DNA of 62,537 nt. Origin: Clostridia bacterium. Its GTDB lineage: Bacteria; Bacillota; Clostridia; Christensenellales; CAG-138. The position numbers and the translations under genes were made by a program. A model generated the notes under the pieces. That model saw only the letters and a list, made by a program, of their open reading frames with translations. It was not told where the DNA came from and searched no databases. The DNA is taken from contig JAUNBP010000006.1 in NCBI GenBank assembly GCA_030526995.1, forward strand, positions 1 to 62,537, in the 5' to 3' direction. Position 1 is the stretch's first letter. Each line of letters begins with the position of its first letter. Of the stretch, positions 7,915 through 16,992 are shown in pieces.

Positions 7915-9378
7915 CTATGCTCTGCCGCTCATGCGGGTGAGGTAGGCTATCTGCTGTTGAAGCTCCTTTGTGCAGGCGTTTTTATCCATGCGGTAGGTCC
8001 ACCAGCCGGTCGTGCCCGGGAGGTTCATCCTGCCCTCTATTCCAAGTCCGAGATAGTCCTGAATCGGAACCACTGCAAGCGCAGCCACCGAAGTCATTAT
8101 GCCCCGTGCAAACGCCATGGGGAAGCCCTCCTCCCGACTTACGCCAAGGTATCTTGCGGCGAAGCCTATGCACCTTGCATCCGTCTCCCCAAGCCATTCC
8201 ATAATCGGGGCGTTGTCGTGCGTTCCGGTGTAGGCTACGCAGTTTACGGTATAATTGTGTGGCAGCTCCCTGCTGTTTTGGAACGGGTCAAACCCAAACT
8301 GCAAAACTCGCATCCCGGGGAAGCCCGATTCGCTCAAAAGCCGCTTGACCTCGGGCGTTAAAAAGCCCAAGTCCTCGGCTATTATCTTTAGGTCGGGATG
8401 CTCCCGCTTGACGGCTGAAATCAGCTTCATCCCGGGGCCCTTTATCCACCTGCCGTTTATCGCATTCTCCGAGCCGAACGGAACCGCCCAGTAGCTTTCA
8501 AGACCCCTGAAATGGTCTATTCTCACCACCGAGAAATGCCGCTTTGCTATCTCCATCCTGCTAAGCCACCAAGAGAAGCCCTCCCGCTCGTGTGCTTCCC
8601 AGTCATAGAGCGGATTGCCCCAGAGCTGTCCTGTAGCCGTAAAGTAATCCGGCGGAACGCCTGCCACCAAGGTGGGGGTCAAGTTCTCATCAAGCTGATA
8701 GAGGTTTGGATGCTCCCAGACGTCCGCACTGTCCCACGGGACGTAGATTGGCACATCGCCTATAAGCTCCACCCCCTGCTCTTTCGCATAGGACGAAAGC
8801 TGCCTCCACTGCTTGTCAAACTCGTACTGCACGAACGCATGATAGGCTATATCATCGCTCAAAAGCTCGCTGTACTTTGCCACGCCCGAGGCGGTTCGAT
8901 ACTTTATGTCATCGTCCCACATGTGCCACGGGAGGTTGTTGAAATGTGTCTTGCAGGCGGCGTAGAGGCAATAGCCCGAGAGCCACGAACCGTTTTCCGC
9001 AACAAAACCGTCCATCTCCCGCCTGTCGAACCTCGAAAACGCAAGTCGCAACACCCGCTCCCTGTTTTGGTATATCTTGCCAAAGTCCACCTTTAATACA
9101 TCATCGCCCCAGTCGGCTTCAAGCTCGAAGTCGAACAGCAGGCCCTCCTGTACGAGGGTGTCCAAGTCGACAAAGTAGGGGTTGCCCGCAAAGGTGGAAC
9201 TGCTTTGATAGGGTGAGTCCCCGAAACTCGTCGGCGTTATCGGCAACACCTGCCAATAGCTCTGTTTTGCACCTGCCAAAAAGTCCACAAAATCGTATGC
9301 CGCCCTGCCCAAGGTGCCTATGCCGTGCGGCGAAGGCAGGGACGAAATGTGTAACAATATTCCGCTGCTTCTTTTCAT
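7915..9378 (-). CDS. malQ: 4-alpha-glucanotransferase (amylomaltase)
   Basis: A GH77 enzyme that transfers maltooligosaccharide units between alpha-1,4-glucans, used in glycogen or maltodextrin metabolism in the cytoplasm. The 487 residues are the usual length. Catalytic residues are visible: nucleophile Asp288 in VVRIDHFRG, acid/base Glu335 in IIAEDLG, and the transition-state Asp388 in YTGTHDN. The N-terminus RSSGILLHISSLPSPHGIG is the family signature. No other maltose or glycogen gene is next to it. It is divergent from the D-aminoacylase operon. Confidence 0.96.
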   Translation of the reverse strand: MKRSSGILLHISSLPSPHGIGTLGRAAYDFVDFLAGAKQSYWQVLPITPTSFGDSPYQSSSTFAGNPYFVDLDTLVQEGLLFDFELEADWGDDVLKVDFGKIYQNRERVLRLAFSRFDRREMDGFVAENGSWLSGYCLYAACKTHFNNLPWHMWDDDIKYRTASGVAKYSELLSDDIAYHAFVQYEFDKQWRQLSSYAKEQGVELIGDVPIYVPWDSADVWEHPNLYQLDENLTPTLVAGVPPDYFTATGQLWGNPLYDWEAHEREGFSWWLSRMEIAKRHFSVVRIDHFRGLESYWAVPFGSENAINGRWIKGPGMKLISAVKREHPDLKIIAEDLGFLTPEVKRLLSESGFPGMRVLQFGFDPFQNSRELPHNYTVNCVAYTGTHDNAPIMEWLGETDARCIGFAARYLGVSREEGFPMAFARGIMTSVAALAVVPIQDYLGLGIEGRMNLPGTTGWWTYRMDKNACTKELQQQIAYLTRMSGRA

Positions 9379-9433
9379 AATCCCCTTAATTCACATCATT
9401 CAATGAAATTTTACATCCATTTTACCACATCCG

Positions 9434-9442
9434 TGCTATAAT
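9434..9442 (+). promoter_or_regulatory. extended -10 promoter very close to a start codon
   Basis: TGCTATAAT is an extended -10 element with no clear -35. Its last base is only seven bases before the ATG at 9450, so transcription should begin at or about one base before the start codon. Confidence 0.6.
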
Positions 9443-9449
9443 ACAAGGG

Positions 9450-11018
9450 ATGAAAATTATTTTTTCTGCCGTGAATATCATCGACGGCAGCAAGGCGCCC
9501 GCCTTCAAAGGCGACGTTGGTGTAAACGAGGACGGAACCCTGTCCGTGCTCCCGATAAACTCCAATATGCCCGCACAAACCGTTATCGACGGAAGCGGGC
9601 TTACACTTGTGCCTGCCTTTATCGATGCGCACTCCCACGGCGATTTGACAATGAAGTCCCCCTACTCCGTCCTGTCCAAGCTCAATCAGGGCATTGCGAC
9701 CCAGATTGCGGGGCATTGCGGCGTTTCGCTCTTCCCCTGTATGAATATGGGACGGGCGGATTTTTCACGCTTCGTTTCGGGCATTGCTCCCTATCCGGAG
9801 CTGCCCGATGATCTCTCCGCCCTGCAAAGCTACTCTGCCTTTTGCAAGTGGAGGGACGGGCTTGAAAGTCCGATAGACACCCGCTGCTTCGTTGGGCACG
9901 GCACCTTGAGGCTTTTGACCATGGGCTATGCCAACCGCAGGCCCGACGACGTTGAGCTTGAACGCATGAAGTCGCTGCTTCGTCGCTGCATACGCGAGGG
10001 AGCGCTGGGACTGTCTACGGGGCTTGTATATGCACCCGGCAGCTATGCGGACAACGATGAAATCCTTGCCCTGCTCTGTGTCGTTCACGAGGAGGGTGGC
10101 TTTTACGCCACGCATCCCCGTAACGAGGCGGATTGGGTCGTTGAGGCGCGCCGTGAGTCGCTAAGGCTTGCAAAGCAGGCGGGCGTTCCGCTCTGCGTTT
10201 CGCATCTCAAGGCTGCGGGGCGTGACAACTGGGGCAAGCCCAAAACCTGTCTTGAGGATATAGACAGGGCAATATCTGAGGGTTTGCAGGTCTTAATCGA
10301 CTGCTATCCCTACACTGCGGGCAACACGAGCCTGAACGTTTCAATCCCTCCCCGCTATTTTGAAAAGGGGCTTTCGGGGCTTGTTGCTGCCCTAAAATCG
10401 CCGCTTGATCGCAGGCTCATCGAAGAGGAGATTGTAAGAAAGTCGGATTACGACAACTACATCTACAACAGCGGAGGCTTTGAGGGAACCTATGTGTCCT
10501 CCTGCCCCGTCTTTCACGACGCCGAGGGTATGTTCATAAGCGAATATGCCGAAAAGGTCGGTATGAGCCCGTTCGATGCTTACTGTGATATACTAATCAG
10601 GAATGGAGGGCTCGGTATTGGGATATACTTCCATATGTGCGAGGACGATATTTTAAGCATCCTTTCACACCCCCGCTGTGCCATAGGCACCGATGGGCTT
10701 TTGGGCACTCCTGCCGATAACCCGCATCCCCGCTCGTTTGGAACGATGCTGCGGGCCTATAATTTGCTGAGCAAGGAGCAGGGCATCTGCTCGAAGGAAG
10801 AAGCCATCCATCGGATGACCCACCTCCCCGCCTCCTTCCTAAACCTTGAGGGCAAGGGCTTGATAAGGGATGGCTACGATGCGGACTTGCTGCTCATCTG
10901 CGAAAATGAGTTTATAGATCATGCGACCTACAAAAACGGTTCCGCTCTCTGCGGGGGGATTCGCATGATGCTGATAAAAGGAAAAACAGTCTACAAGGAG
11001 AACGAACTATGCTATTAG
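9450..11018 (+). CDS. N-acyl-D-amino-acid deacylase (D-aminoacylase family amidohydrolase)
   Basis: The 522-residue amidohydrolase is expected to remove the acyl group from N-acyl-D-amino acids, or to act on a related amide. Visible features are the metal-binding DAHSHGD near residue 60, AGHCGVS near residue 90 (the cysteine ligand seen in D-aminoacylases), HPRNEADW near 215, SHLKAAG near 250 and the late aspartate in IGTDG near 415. The substrate is not set by sequence alone; dihydroorotase-like or hydantoinase-like roles are less likely. The start ATG lies seven bases from a -10 box. The last ten bases overlap psuG, and the two are co-transcribed with the dockerin protein gene. Confidence 0.85.
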   Translation: MKIIFSAVNIIDGSKAPAFKGDVGVNEDGTLSVLPINSNMPAQTVIDGSGLTLVPAFIDAHSHGDLTMKSPYSVLSKLNQGIATQIAGHCGVSLFPCMNMGRADFSRFVSGIAPYPELPDDLSALQSYSAFCKWRDGLESPIDTRCFVGHGTLRLLTMGYANRRPDDVELERMKSLLRRCIREGALGLSTGLVYAPGSYADNDEILALLCVVHEEGGFYATHPRNEADWVVEARRESLRLAKQAGVPLCVSHLKAAGRDNWGKPKTCLEDIDRAISEGLQVLIDCYPYTAGNTSLNVSIPPRYFEKGLSGLVAALKSPLDRRLIEEEIVRKSDYDNYIYNSGGFEGTYVSSCPVFHDAEGMFISEYAEKVGMSPFDAYCDILIRNGGLGIGIYFHMCEDDILSILSHPRCAIGTDGLLGTPADNPHPRSFGTMLRAYNLLSKEQGICSKEEAIHRMTHLPASFLNLEGKGLIRDGYDADLLLICENEFIDHATYKNGSALCGGIRMMLIKGKTVYKENELCY

Positions 11019-11920
11019 AAAACTATTTGGTACTTTCACCCGAAGTGGAAGCGGCACTGAAGCAGGGCAAGCCCGTTGTCGCAATGGAAAGCACTATAAT
11101 ATCCCACGGTATGCCCTATCCCCAAAATGTTGAGACCGCTCTGAACTGCGAGCGCATCTGCCGTGAAAACGGTGCGGTTCCCGCCACCTGTGCGATAATC
11201 GGGGGCAAGCTCTGTGCAGGCCTCACGCCCGAGCAGATAGACTACCTCGGAAAAGAGGGCTTAAAGGTCACCAAGGCGAGCCGTCGGGATATCCCCCTGC
11301 TCCTATCCAAGGGCATGGACGGGGCAACCACGGTTGCAGCCACGATGATAGTGGCTGCCCTTGCAGGAATCTCGGTCTTTGCAACCGGAGGAATCGGGGG
11401 CGTGCATCGGGGTGCGCAAACCACGATGGACATATCCGCCGACCTTGAGGAGCTTGCAAAAACTCCCGTCTGCGTCGTCTGCGCAGGGGCAAAGAGCATC
11501 TTGGATCTCGGGCTTACGCTCGAATACCTCGAGACCAAGGGCGTTCCCGTCATAGGCTACAAGACGAGCGAGCTGCCCGCCTTCTTCACAAGGAAGAGCG
11601 GCTACAAGCTGCAATGGTGCATAGAGGACCCGAAAGATATCGCAGCTGCGATAACGACTGCCAAGGCCATAGGCTATAAGGGCGGTATGCTTGTAACAAA
11701 TCCCATTCCCGAGGAATATTCAATGGATGAGAAGGTAATAAACAAGGCCATCGATGATGCCGTAAATGAAGCCGAGATGAACGGCATTAAGGGAAAGGAC
11801 ATTACGCCGTTCCTGCTCGATAAGATTAAGAACATCACCGACGGAAGAAGCCTTGAATCCAACATTGCCCTCGTGTATAATAATGTGAGATTGGCGGCAA
11901 GCATTGCCTCCAACCTGTAA
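11009..11920 (+). CDS. psuG: pseudouridine-5'-phosphate glycosidase
   Basis: Splits (reversibly) pseudouridine 5'-phosphate into uracil and ribose 5-phosphate, salvaging the modified nucleoside from RNA turnover. The 303-residue length and the motifs VVAMESTIISHGMPYPQN near the N-terminus, GATTVAATM and GGIGGVHRGA are diagnostic. The partner kinase PsuK, which usually sits beside it, is absent here; the kinase may be elsewhere. The ATG at 11009 lies inside the last codons of the D-aminoacylase gene, after AAGGAG. Confidence 0.95.
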   Translation: MLLENYLVLSPEVEAALKQGKPVVAMESTIISHGMPYPQNVETALNCERICRENGAVPATCAIIGGKLCAGLTPEQIDYLGKEGLKVTKASRRDIPLLLSKGMDGATTVAATMIVAALAGISVFATGGIGGVHRGAQTTMDISADLEELAKTPVCVVCAGAKSILDLGLTLEYLETKGVPVIGYKTSELPAFFTRKSGYKLQWCIEDPKDIAAAITTAKAIGYKGGMLVTNPIPEEYSMDEKVINKAIDDAVNEAEMNGIKGKDITPFLLDKIKNITDGRSLESNIALVYNNVRLAASIASNL

Positions 11921-11929
11921 GGAGACTTG

Positions 11930-13069
11930 ATGAAGCGACTACCGATATTTTTACTGACACTGCTGCTTATCGTTTCAATACCCCTGACCTTTGCCCAAGG
12001 CGTTGGCGGGCGTTTGATAGGCGATTGCGACGGCGACGGCGATATTACGGCAATCGATGCTTCCGCCGTGTTGCGGCACGTTGTTTTATTAGAGAGGCTC
12101 GAAGCGGAGAGCTGGTACGCCGCCGATGCGGACGGGGACAATGCACTCACGGCATTCGATGCCTCGTCCATCCTGCGAAACATTGTCAAGCTCGACAGCA
12201 ACCTCGGAGCTGCGATTATCAGCCCGCCTGCGATGATATCCAACCTTGCTTTTTCGGAATCCGAGCTGATTTTATCGGTTGGTGAGAGCGCAACTGTTAA
12301 TTTTAGCTATGTGCAAAACGGGGCTCGAACGAACTTTTCGGTTCAAAGCTCCGCCCCCACCGTCATCTCCGCCACCCTTAACGGCAACTCTGTAAGCGTT
12401 ACAGCCCACGCAAGCGGGGAGGCGGTGATAACCCTCATGGATTCGGTAAGCCACCGCTATGCCGATATACGTGTAACCGTTGACGCCCTGTACGAGAATA
12501 TTTTAGTAGGGCTGATGATGCCCTACGGACTCGTTACCGACGATATGCGCAGCGACGCTGCAGCCATATACGCCTATGTAAAAGCACTCGATGAGAGCCT
12601 GCCCTCTACCAAGGTTGTCTTGGAGGGCATGAAGCTCATGGGCACCGACTACTCGACCCTCGATTGCAGCAACTACACAAGAGCTGCCTTTGTAAATGCG
12701 GGCTACGGCAGCCTTATAAACGCCGGCTCGAACAATCAGATAAACAAGTTCAGGCAGGACGGTTGTCTGCACGACCTTCCCGTCACCGCCGACGGATTCA
12801 ACCTCGATGTGCTTAGAATCGGCTATGTGCTGCTTTGGACGGACGCCGGCGGCGAGGGCAACCACTCTGCCATCTATCTCGGAAAGATTGACGGGCAGCA
12901 TTGGATTATCGAATCCACAAACGGTGCGAATGGTGTCAATATCAGCACCGTTTGGAATTACGGCGAGTGGAATCTTCGATACTATGCAAACCCGCTGGAC
13001 AGCTTGAGCATAACAACAATCCCCACCCTTGGCGAGTGGGGACCGAATTTGAACGTTGGCTTAGAATAG
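11930..13069 (+). CDS. secreted NlpC/P60-type hydrolase with N-terminal dockerin-like repeats
   Basis: The 379-residue protein has a signal peptide (about 1-23) followed directly by two EF-hand dockerin-type repeats, DCDGDGDITAIDASAVLRHV and ADADGDNALTAFDASSILRN. An Ig-like segment (about 103-185) follows, then a cysteine peptidase domain of the NlpC/P60 fold: DCSNYTRAAF (nucleophile Cys), NHSAIYLG (His) and ESTNG. It probably cuts peptidoglycan stem peptides outside the cell, possibly anchored by calcium-dependent docking to a cohesin. I use the ATG at 11930, five bases after GGAG; a TTG at 11927 is possible. It starts nine bases after psuG. Its end overlaps the convergent PNP gene by nine bases. 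Confidence 0.82.
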   Translation: MKRLPIFLLTLLLIVSIPLTFAQGVGGRLIGDCDGDGDITAIDASAVLRHVVLLERLEAESWYAADADGDNALTAFDASSILRNIVKLDSNLGAAIISPPAMISNLAFSESELILSVGESATVNFSYVQNGARTNFSVQSSAPTVISATLNGNSVSVTAHASGEAVITLMDSVSHRYADIRVTVDALYENILVGLMMPYGLVTDDMRSDAAAIYAYVKALDESLPSTKVVLEGMKLMGTDYSTLDCSNYTRAAFVNAGYGSLINAGSNNQINKFRQDGCLHDLPVTADGFNLDVLRIGYVLLWTDAGGEGNHSAIYLGKIDGQHWIIESTNGANGVNISTVWNYGEWNLRYYANPLDSLSITTIPTLGEWGPNLNVGLE

Positions 13070-13876
13070 GTCTTTGAGAATTAAATCTACCAAGGCTGCA
13101 AAACGCTCCGCTGCGATTGCAGCCGTTTCATTTACCTCGGTGTGCGACAGGGGCTGATCCAAAACGCCCGCCGCCATGTTGGTGATTAGGCTTATCCCAA
13201 CAACCTTTATCCCGCAATGCGCTGCACACATGGTCTCGGGAACGGTGGACATGCCCACCGCATCTGCGCCGATTATCCTTGCCATGCGAATCTCCGCCGG
13301 CGTCTCGTAGCAGGGGCCGGACATCATGAGATACACGCCCTCCTCAAGCTCTATGCCGTTTTTTGTTGCAAGCTCTTTTAGCTCCGCCCTCAGCTTTTTG
13401 TCGTACACATTGCTCTGGTCGGGGAATCTTACGCCGAACTCGTCGTAGTTCTTGCCAATTAAAGGATTTCCGCCCGAAAGGTTGATATGGTCGGAAATAA
13501 GCATCAAGGTTCCCGGCTTGTAGCCGAGGTTCACGCCGCCTGCGGCATTGGTCACAAGCAGGTTTTGCACGCCCAAGAGCTTCATCGTGCGGACGCCGAG
13601 CGAAAGCACGCTCTGCGGGTAGCCCTCGTAATAGTGGAACCTGCCCTGCATTGCAATCACGGTCTTGCCGTACTTTTCTCCGACGACAAACCTGTTCTTG
13701 TGCCCGTGAACCTCCGAAACGGGGTAGCCCTCTATGTCGGAGTAGTTCACAAACCGCTTGTTGTCCAAGGTTTCGGCATAGTCGCCCAGCCCGCTGCCGA
13801 GTATCAAGCCTATCGTTGCCTTGTCGCCGCCTACTGCCTTTAACTTTTCTACTGCCCTGTAAATAGTTTCAATCAT
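13061..13876 (-). CDS. purine nucleoside phosphorylase (trimeric, PNP/MTAP family)
   Basis: Cleaves purine (deoxy)nucleosides with phosphate, giving the base and (deoxy)ribose 1-phosphate. The 271-residue protein has LGSGLGDYAE (phosphate loop), MQGRFHYYEGYPQ, LLVTNAAGG and the purine site region GMSTVPETMCAAHCG, the pattern of trimeric inosine/guanosine phosphorylases. The ATG at 13876 follows GGGAGGATTGAG; a frame from 13897 would overlap deoB with no ribosome site. It begins one base after the deoB stop, so the two form an operon feeding ribose 5-phosphate to the pentose pathway. Confidence 0.94.
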   Translation of the reverse strand: MIETIYRAVEKLKAVGGDKATIGLILGSGLGDYAETLDNKRFVNYSDIEGYPVSEVHGHKNRFVVGEKYGKTVIAMQGRFHYYEGYPQSVLSLGVRTMKLLGVQNLLVTNAAGGVNLGYKPGTLMLISDHINLSGGNPLIGKNYDEFGVRFPDQSNVYDKKLRAELKELATKNGIELEEGVYLMMSGPCYETPAEIRMARIIGADAVGMSTVPETMCAAHCGIKVVGISLITNMAAGVLDQPLSHTEVNETAAIAAERFAALVDLILKDLF

Positions 13877-13877
13877 C

Positions 13878-15053
13878 TCAATCCTCCCAAATTTCACTTA
13901 AAAATGATGTTCCTTCACGCCACTTTTCACCGGTAAGATAATCGTAAATCGTGGCTCCTATATCCGCAAAGGTGCTTCTTATTCCGAGGTTTACGCCCTT
14001 TTTAACGTGCGCTCCGTACACCAAAAGCGGGATGTACTCCCTCGAGTGATCGGTGCTCGGCGTCGTGGGATCGCAGCCGTGGTCGGCGGTTATCATAAGC
14101 AGGTCGCCCTCCTTCATGCCTGCCATTATTTCGGGAAGCTCCCTGTCAAAGCTCTCCAGCGCCTCGGCATAGCCCTCAACGTTGTTGCGATGTCCAAAGA
14201 GCATATCGAAGTCGACGAGGTTGATAAACAAAAAGCTGCCCTGACCGCTGCCTATGAACCGCTTGGTTGCGGCGATGCCCGTTTGGTTGTTCTTGGTATG
14301 GTCCACGGTTGTGACGCCCTTGTTGCAGAAGATATCCTCTATCTTTCCTACGCCTACGACCTCCAAGCCCCGACTGTCCAAGGCATCCAAAATCGTCTCC
14401 TTAAACGGAGCCAAGGCGTAATCCTTGCGATTCTCGGTGCGGTTGTAGTTCCCGCTCGTTCCCAAAAACGGCCTTGCAATAACCCTGCCCACGAGGTTGT
14501 CGCCAACGAGCATTTCACGGGCGGTCTTGCAGATGCTGTAAAGCTCATCAAGCGGAATTACCTCCTCATGGGCTGCCACCTGAAACACGCTGTCCGCCGA
14601 GGTGTAGACTATGGGCTTGCCCGTCTTGACGTGCTCATCGCCCAAGTCCATTATTATCTGCGTGCCGCTTGCAACGCAGTTGCCTATCGTGCCCCTGCCG
14701 ATACGCTTTTCAAACTCATCCAAAAACTCACGGGGGAAGCCGTTGGGATAGGTCTTGAACGGCTCGTCGAGCGCAAGGCCTGCCATCTCCCAATGCCCGC
14801 AGGTCGTGTCCTTGGCATGGGTGCGCTCGGCACACTTGCCGTAGGCTCCGATTATAGGCTCCTCCGCCTTTTTCAGTCCGCCGCCCTCGATGTTGCCTAT
14901 GCCTAAGCGGGTCATGTTGGGAATATCCAGCCTGCCCCGCTCCTTATAGATGTTGCCGAAGGTATTGGAGCCCGCATCGCCAAAGTCCGCAGCATCGGGC
15001 AATTCTCCGATTCCTGCGCTGTCCAAAACAATTAAAATTGCTCTTTTTTTCAT
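13878..15053 (-). CDS. deoB: phosphopentomutase
   Basis: Interconverts (deoxy)ribose 1-phosphate and 5-phosphate, the step after nucleoside phosphorolysis. The 391-residue alkaline-phosphatase-fold enzyme shows the metal ligands in [13 protein letters not shown] (Asp10), the phosphothreonine region [12 protein letters not shown], and the late metal motifs TADHGCDPT and STDHSREY. It is first in the deoB-PNP operon, with a clear promoter and the ribosome site GAGGTG. Confidence 0.97.
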   Translation of the reverse strand: MKKRAILIVLDSAGIGELPDAADFGDAGSNTFGNIYKERGRLDIPNMTRLGIGNIEGGGLKKAEEPIIGAYGKCAERTHAKDTTCGHWEMAGLALDEPFKTYPNGFPREFLDEFEKRIGRGTIGNCVASGTQIIMDLGDEHVKTGKPIVYTSADSVFQVAAHEEVIPLDELYSICKTAREMLVGDNLVGRVIARPFLGTSGNYNRTENRKDYALAPFKETILDALDSRGLEVVGVGKIEDIFCNKGVTTVDHTKNNQTGIAATKRFIGSGQGSFLFINLVDFDMLFGHRNNVEGYAEALESFDRELPEIMAGMKEGDLLMITADHGCDPTTPSTDHSREYIPLLVYGAHVKKGVNLGIRSTFADIGATIYDYLTGEKWREGTSFLSEIWED

Positions 15054-15081
15054 ATTTCACCTCGCATATTCTTTCAAGCTT

Positions 15082-15111
15082 ATCATACCACGATTCGCCC
15101 TTTTCAGTCAA
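15082..15111 (-). promoter_or_regulatory. deoB-PNP promoter
   Basis: On the minus strand TTGACT (15111-15106) and TATGAT (15087-15082) are separated by 18 bases. Confidence 0.75.
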
Positions 15112-15115
15112 CGAA

Positions 15116-15146
15116 AAAAACGCAGCTTGCAAAATACAAACTGCGC
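15116..15146 (-). terminator. terminator of the MacAB-like operon
   Basis: On the minus strand CGCAG-TTTG pairs with CAAG-CTGCG with one mismatch, followed by seven T. It lies just after the permease gene that ends at 15162. Confidence 0.8.
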
Positions 15147-15161
15147 CTTTAAGTTGTCTTA

Positions 15162-16319
15162 TTAAACGTATCTCAAGGCGTCTATCGGGAGGAGCTTTGA
15201 GGCCTTGTTTGCGGGGTAGATGCCGAAGGCTACGCCTAAGATCACGCAGACCCCGAGGGCTAAAAGCGCAACCTCCCATGAGATTGAGGCGTTCATTCCT
15301 GCAATCAGGGCATAGGTCTCTATTCCTATCATGGACAGTCCTATGCCGAGAATGCCGCCGAGCAGGGACAGCACGCAGGCTTCAACAAGGAACTGAAACA
15401 GGATGTGCCTGCGCTTGGCTCCTATCGCCTTTCTTATGCCTATCTCCCTCGTGCGCTCGGTCACGGTCACGAGCATAATGTTCATTATGCCTATGCCGCC
15501 CACGAGCAGCGATATTCCTGCGATTCCGCCGAGCATCAATGAGACCGTGTTGGTAACGCTGTCCATGGTTTCAAGCACTGCCGACTGATTGTACACCGAA
15601 TAGGCATCCTCGTCCCTTGTTAGCTGATACAGGGCAACGTTTAGCAGGGATTCGGCTCGCTCGACGTTATCGGTTCCGTTTGCCGAGGCATAGAACTGCG
15701 TTATCTCGGTCGTGTCGGCAAGGCGCATGGCGGTGGAAAGCGGGAGTAAAATCACATCGTCGCCCGACCCGTAGCTGCTGCTGCCGCTGCTCTTTAGAAG
15801 CCCGACAACCGTGAAAACGGTATCGTTTAGGGTTATCTCCTCACCTATAACATCGTAGCTTTCAAACAGCTCCCCCGCAACATCCGTTCCGATGACACAG
15901 ACCGAGGTTCGGTATTCTACATCACTCTCCTTAATAAATCTTCCGCTTTGCACATCGGTTCCGTAAATTTCGGCATAATTCTCATACACTCCGATTACGC
16001 TCTGCGAAGTTGTGCTCGTTCCCGTTTTCATCGTAACGGATGTTGACAGAATGGGTGTTATTCCGCTTATTAGCTCGGTGTTGGCATAGGCTTCCAAGTC
16101 CTCGATATCCACGGTTACGTCTTCGTCGGTGACATTTATCGTCAAAAGCTCTGCGCCCATGTTTTGGATGCTGCTCGTGATAGTAGTGCTTGCGCCCTGA
16201 CCTATGGAGACGAGCATTACGACCGCCACTACGCCTATGATGATGCCGAGCATCGTGAGGAATGAACGCATTTTGTTGAACAGTATGTTCACAAACGCCA
16301 TCTTTAGTGCCGCTCTCAT
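15162..16319 (-). CDS. MacB-like ABC transporter permease
   Basis: The 385-residue permease has one N-terminal membrane helix (about 18-42), a large extracytoplasmic MacB-PCD domain (about 43-255), and three C-terminal helices with the FtsX-domain signature RTREIGIRKAIGAKRRHI between the first two. In this family the protein couples ATPase strokes to movement of substrates outside the membrane rather than classic channel transport. It is the last gene of an adaptor-ATPase-permease operon and overlaps the ATPase gene by four bases. Substrates of such clostridial exporters are usually peptides or antimicrobials; none can be named here. Confidence 0.9.
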   Translation of the reverse strand: MRAALKMAFVNILFNKMRSFLTMLGIIIGVVAVVMLVSIGQGASTTITSSIQNMGAELLTINVTDEDVTVDIEDLEAYANTELISGITPILSTSVTMKTGTSTTSQSVIGVYENYAEIYGTDVQSGRFIKESDVEYRTSVCVIGTDVAGELFESYDVIGEEITLNDTVFTVVGLLKSSGSSSYGSGDDVILLPLSTAMRLADTTEITQFYASANGTDNVERAESLLNVALYQLTRDEDAYSVYNQSAVLETMDSVTNTVSLMLGGIAGISLLVGGIGIMNIMLVTVTERTREIGIRKAIGAKRRHILFQFLVEACVLSLLGGILGIGLSMIGIETYALIAGMNASISWEVALLALGVCVILGVAFGIYPANKASKLLPIDALRYV

Positions 16320-16990
16320 AAATCCGCCTCCTCGCTCACATGCCCGTCATGGACACGAATCCTTCTGTCGGCTCTTTGGGCTATCCTTTCGCTGTGCGTG
16401 ATTATCAAAAGCGTATTGCCCTGTGAATGCAGCTCCTCTAACAAGCGCATTATCTCCTCGCCCGAGCTTGAGTCGAGGTTGCCCGTGGGCTCGTCCGCCA
16501 AGATGACCGAGGGATTTACGACCAACGCCCTTGCAATCGCCACCCTCTGCTGCTGACCGCCCGAAAGTTGGTCGGGACGGTGGTGCATTCTGTCCGCAAG
16601 CCCGACCCGCTTTAACGCCTCAATGACCCGCTTTTTGCGCTCCCGCGATGAGACCTTCTTATACAAAAGCGGCATTTCAACGTTCTCGAATGCGCTCATC
16701 TGCGGGAGCAAATAGAACTGCTGGAACACAAAGCCTATCATCTCGGCTCGAATTGTGGCAAGCTCGTTTTCGGTGCACAGCGTCACGTCCAAGCCGTTTA
16801 ATAGATATCTGCCCTTGTCCGCCATGTCGAGGCAGCCTATCGTGTGCATCAGCGTGGATTTGCCGCTTCCGGAGGGCCCGATTATCGCAACGTACTCGTT
16901 TTTTTCAACGGACAGGGTTACATCGTCCATCGCCTTTACGACCTCGTCGCCCAGCCTGTAATACTTACAGACGTTCTGCATCTCTATCAT
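16316..16990 (-). CDS. MacB/LolD-type ABC transporter ATPase
   Basis: The 224-residue ATPase has Walker A GPSGSGKST near residue 37, the signature [15 protein letters not shown], Walker B ILADEPTGNLD and the switch His in IITHSE. The length and sequence match stand-alone ATPases of the MacB/LolD group. It drives the FtsX-type permease encoded next and is three bases from the adaptor gene. Confidence 0.94.
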   Translation of the reverse strand: MIEMQNVCKYYRLGDEVVKAMDDVTLSVEKNEYVAIIGPSGSGKSTLMHTIGCLDMADKGRYLLNGLDVTLCTENELATIRAEMIGFVFQQFYLLPQMSAFENVEMPLLYKKVSSRERKKRVIEALKRVGLADRMHHRPDQLSGGQQQRVAIARALVVNPSVILADEPTGNLDSSSGEEIMRLLEELHSQGNTLLIITHSERIAQRADRRIRVHDGHVSEEADL

Positions 16991-16992
16991 GG

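Noticed and set aside
14007..14906. 299-residue open frame antisense to deoB
   Set aside because: It is a shadow of the deoB reading frame: no ribosome site, no promoter and no recognisable protein pattern, while deoB has all its catalytic motifs.
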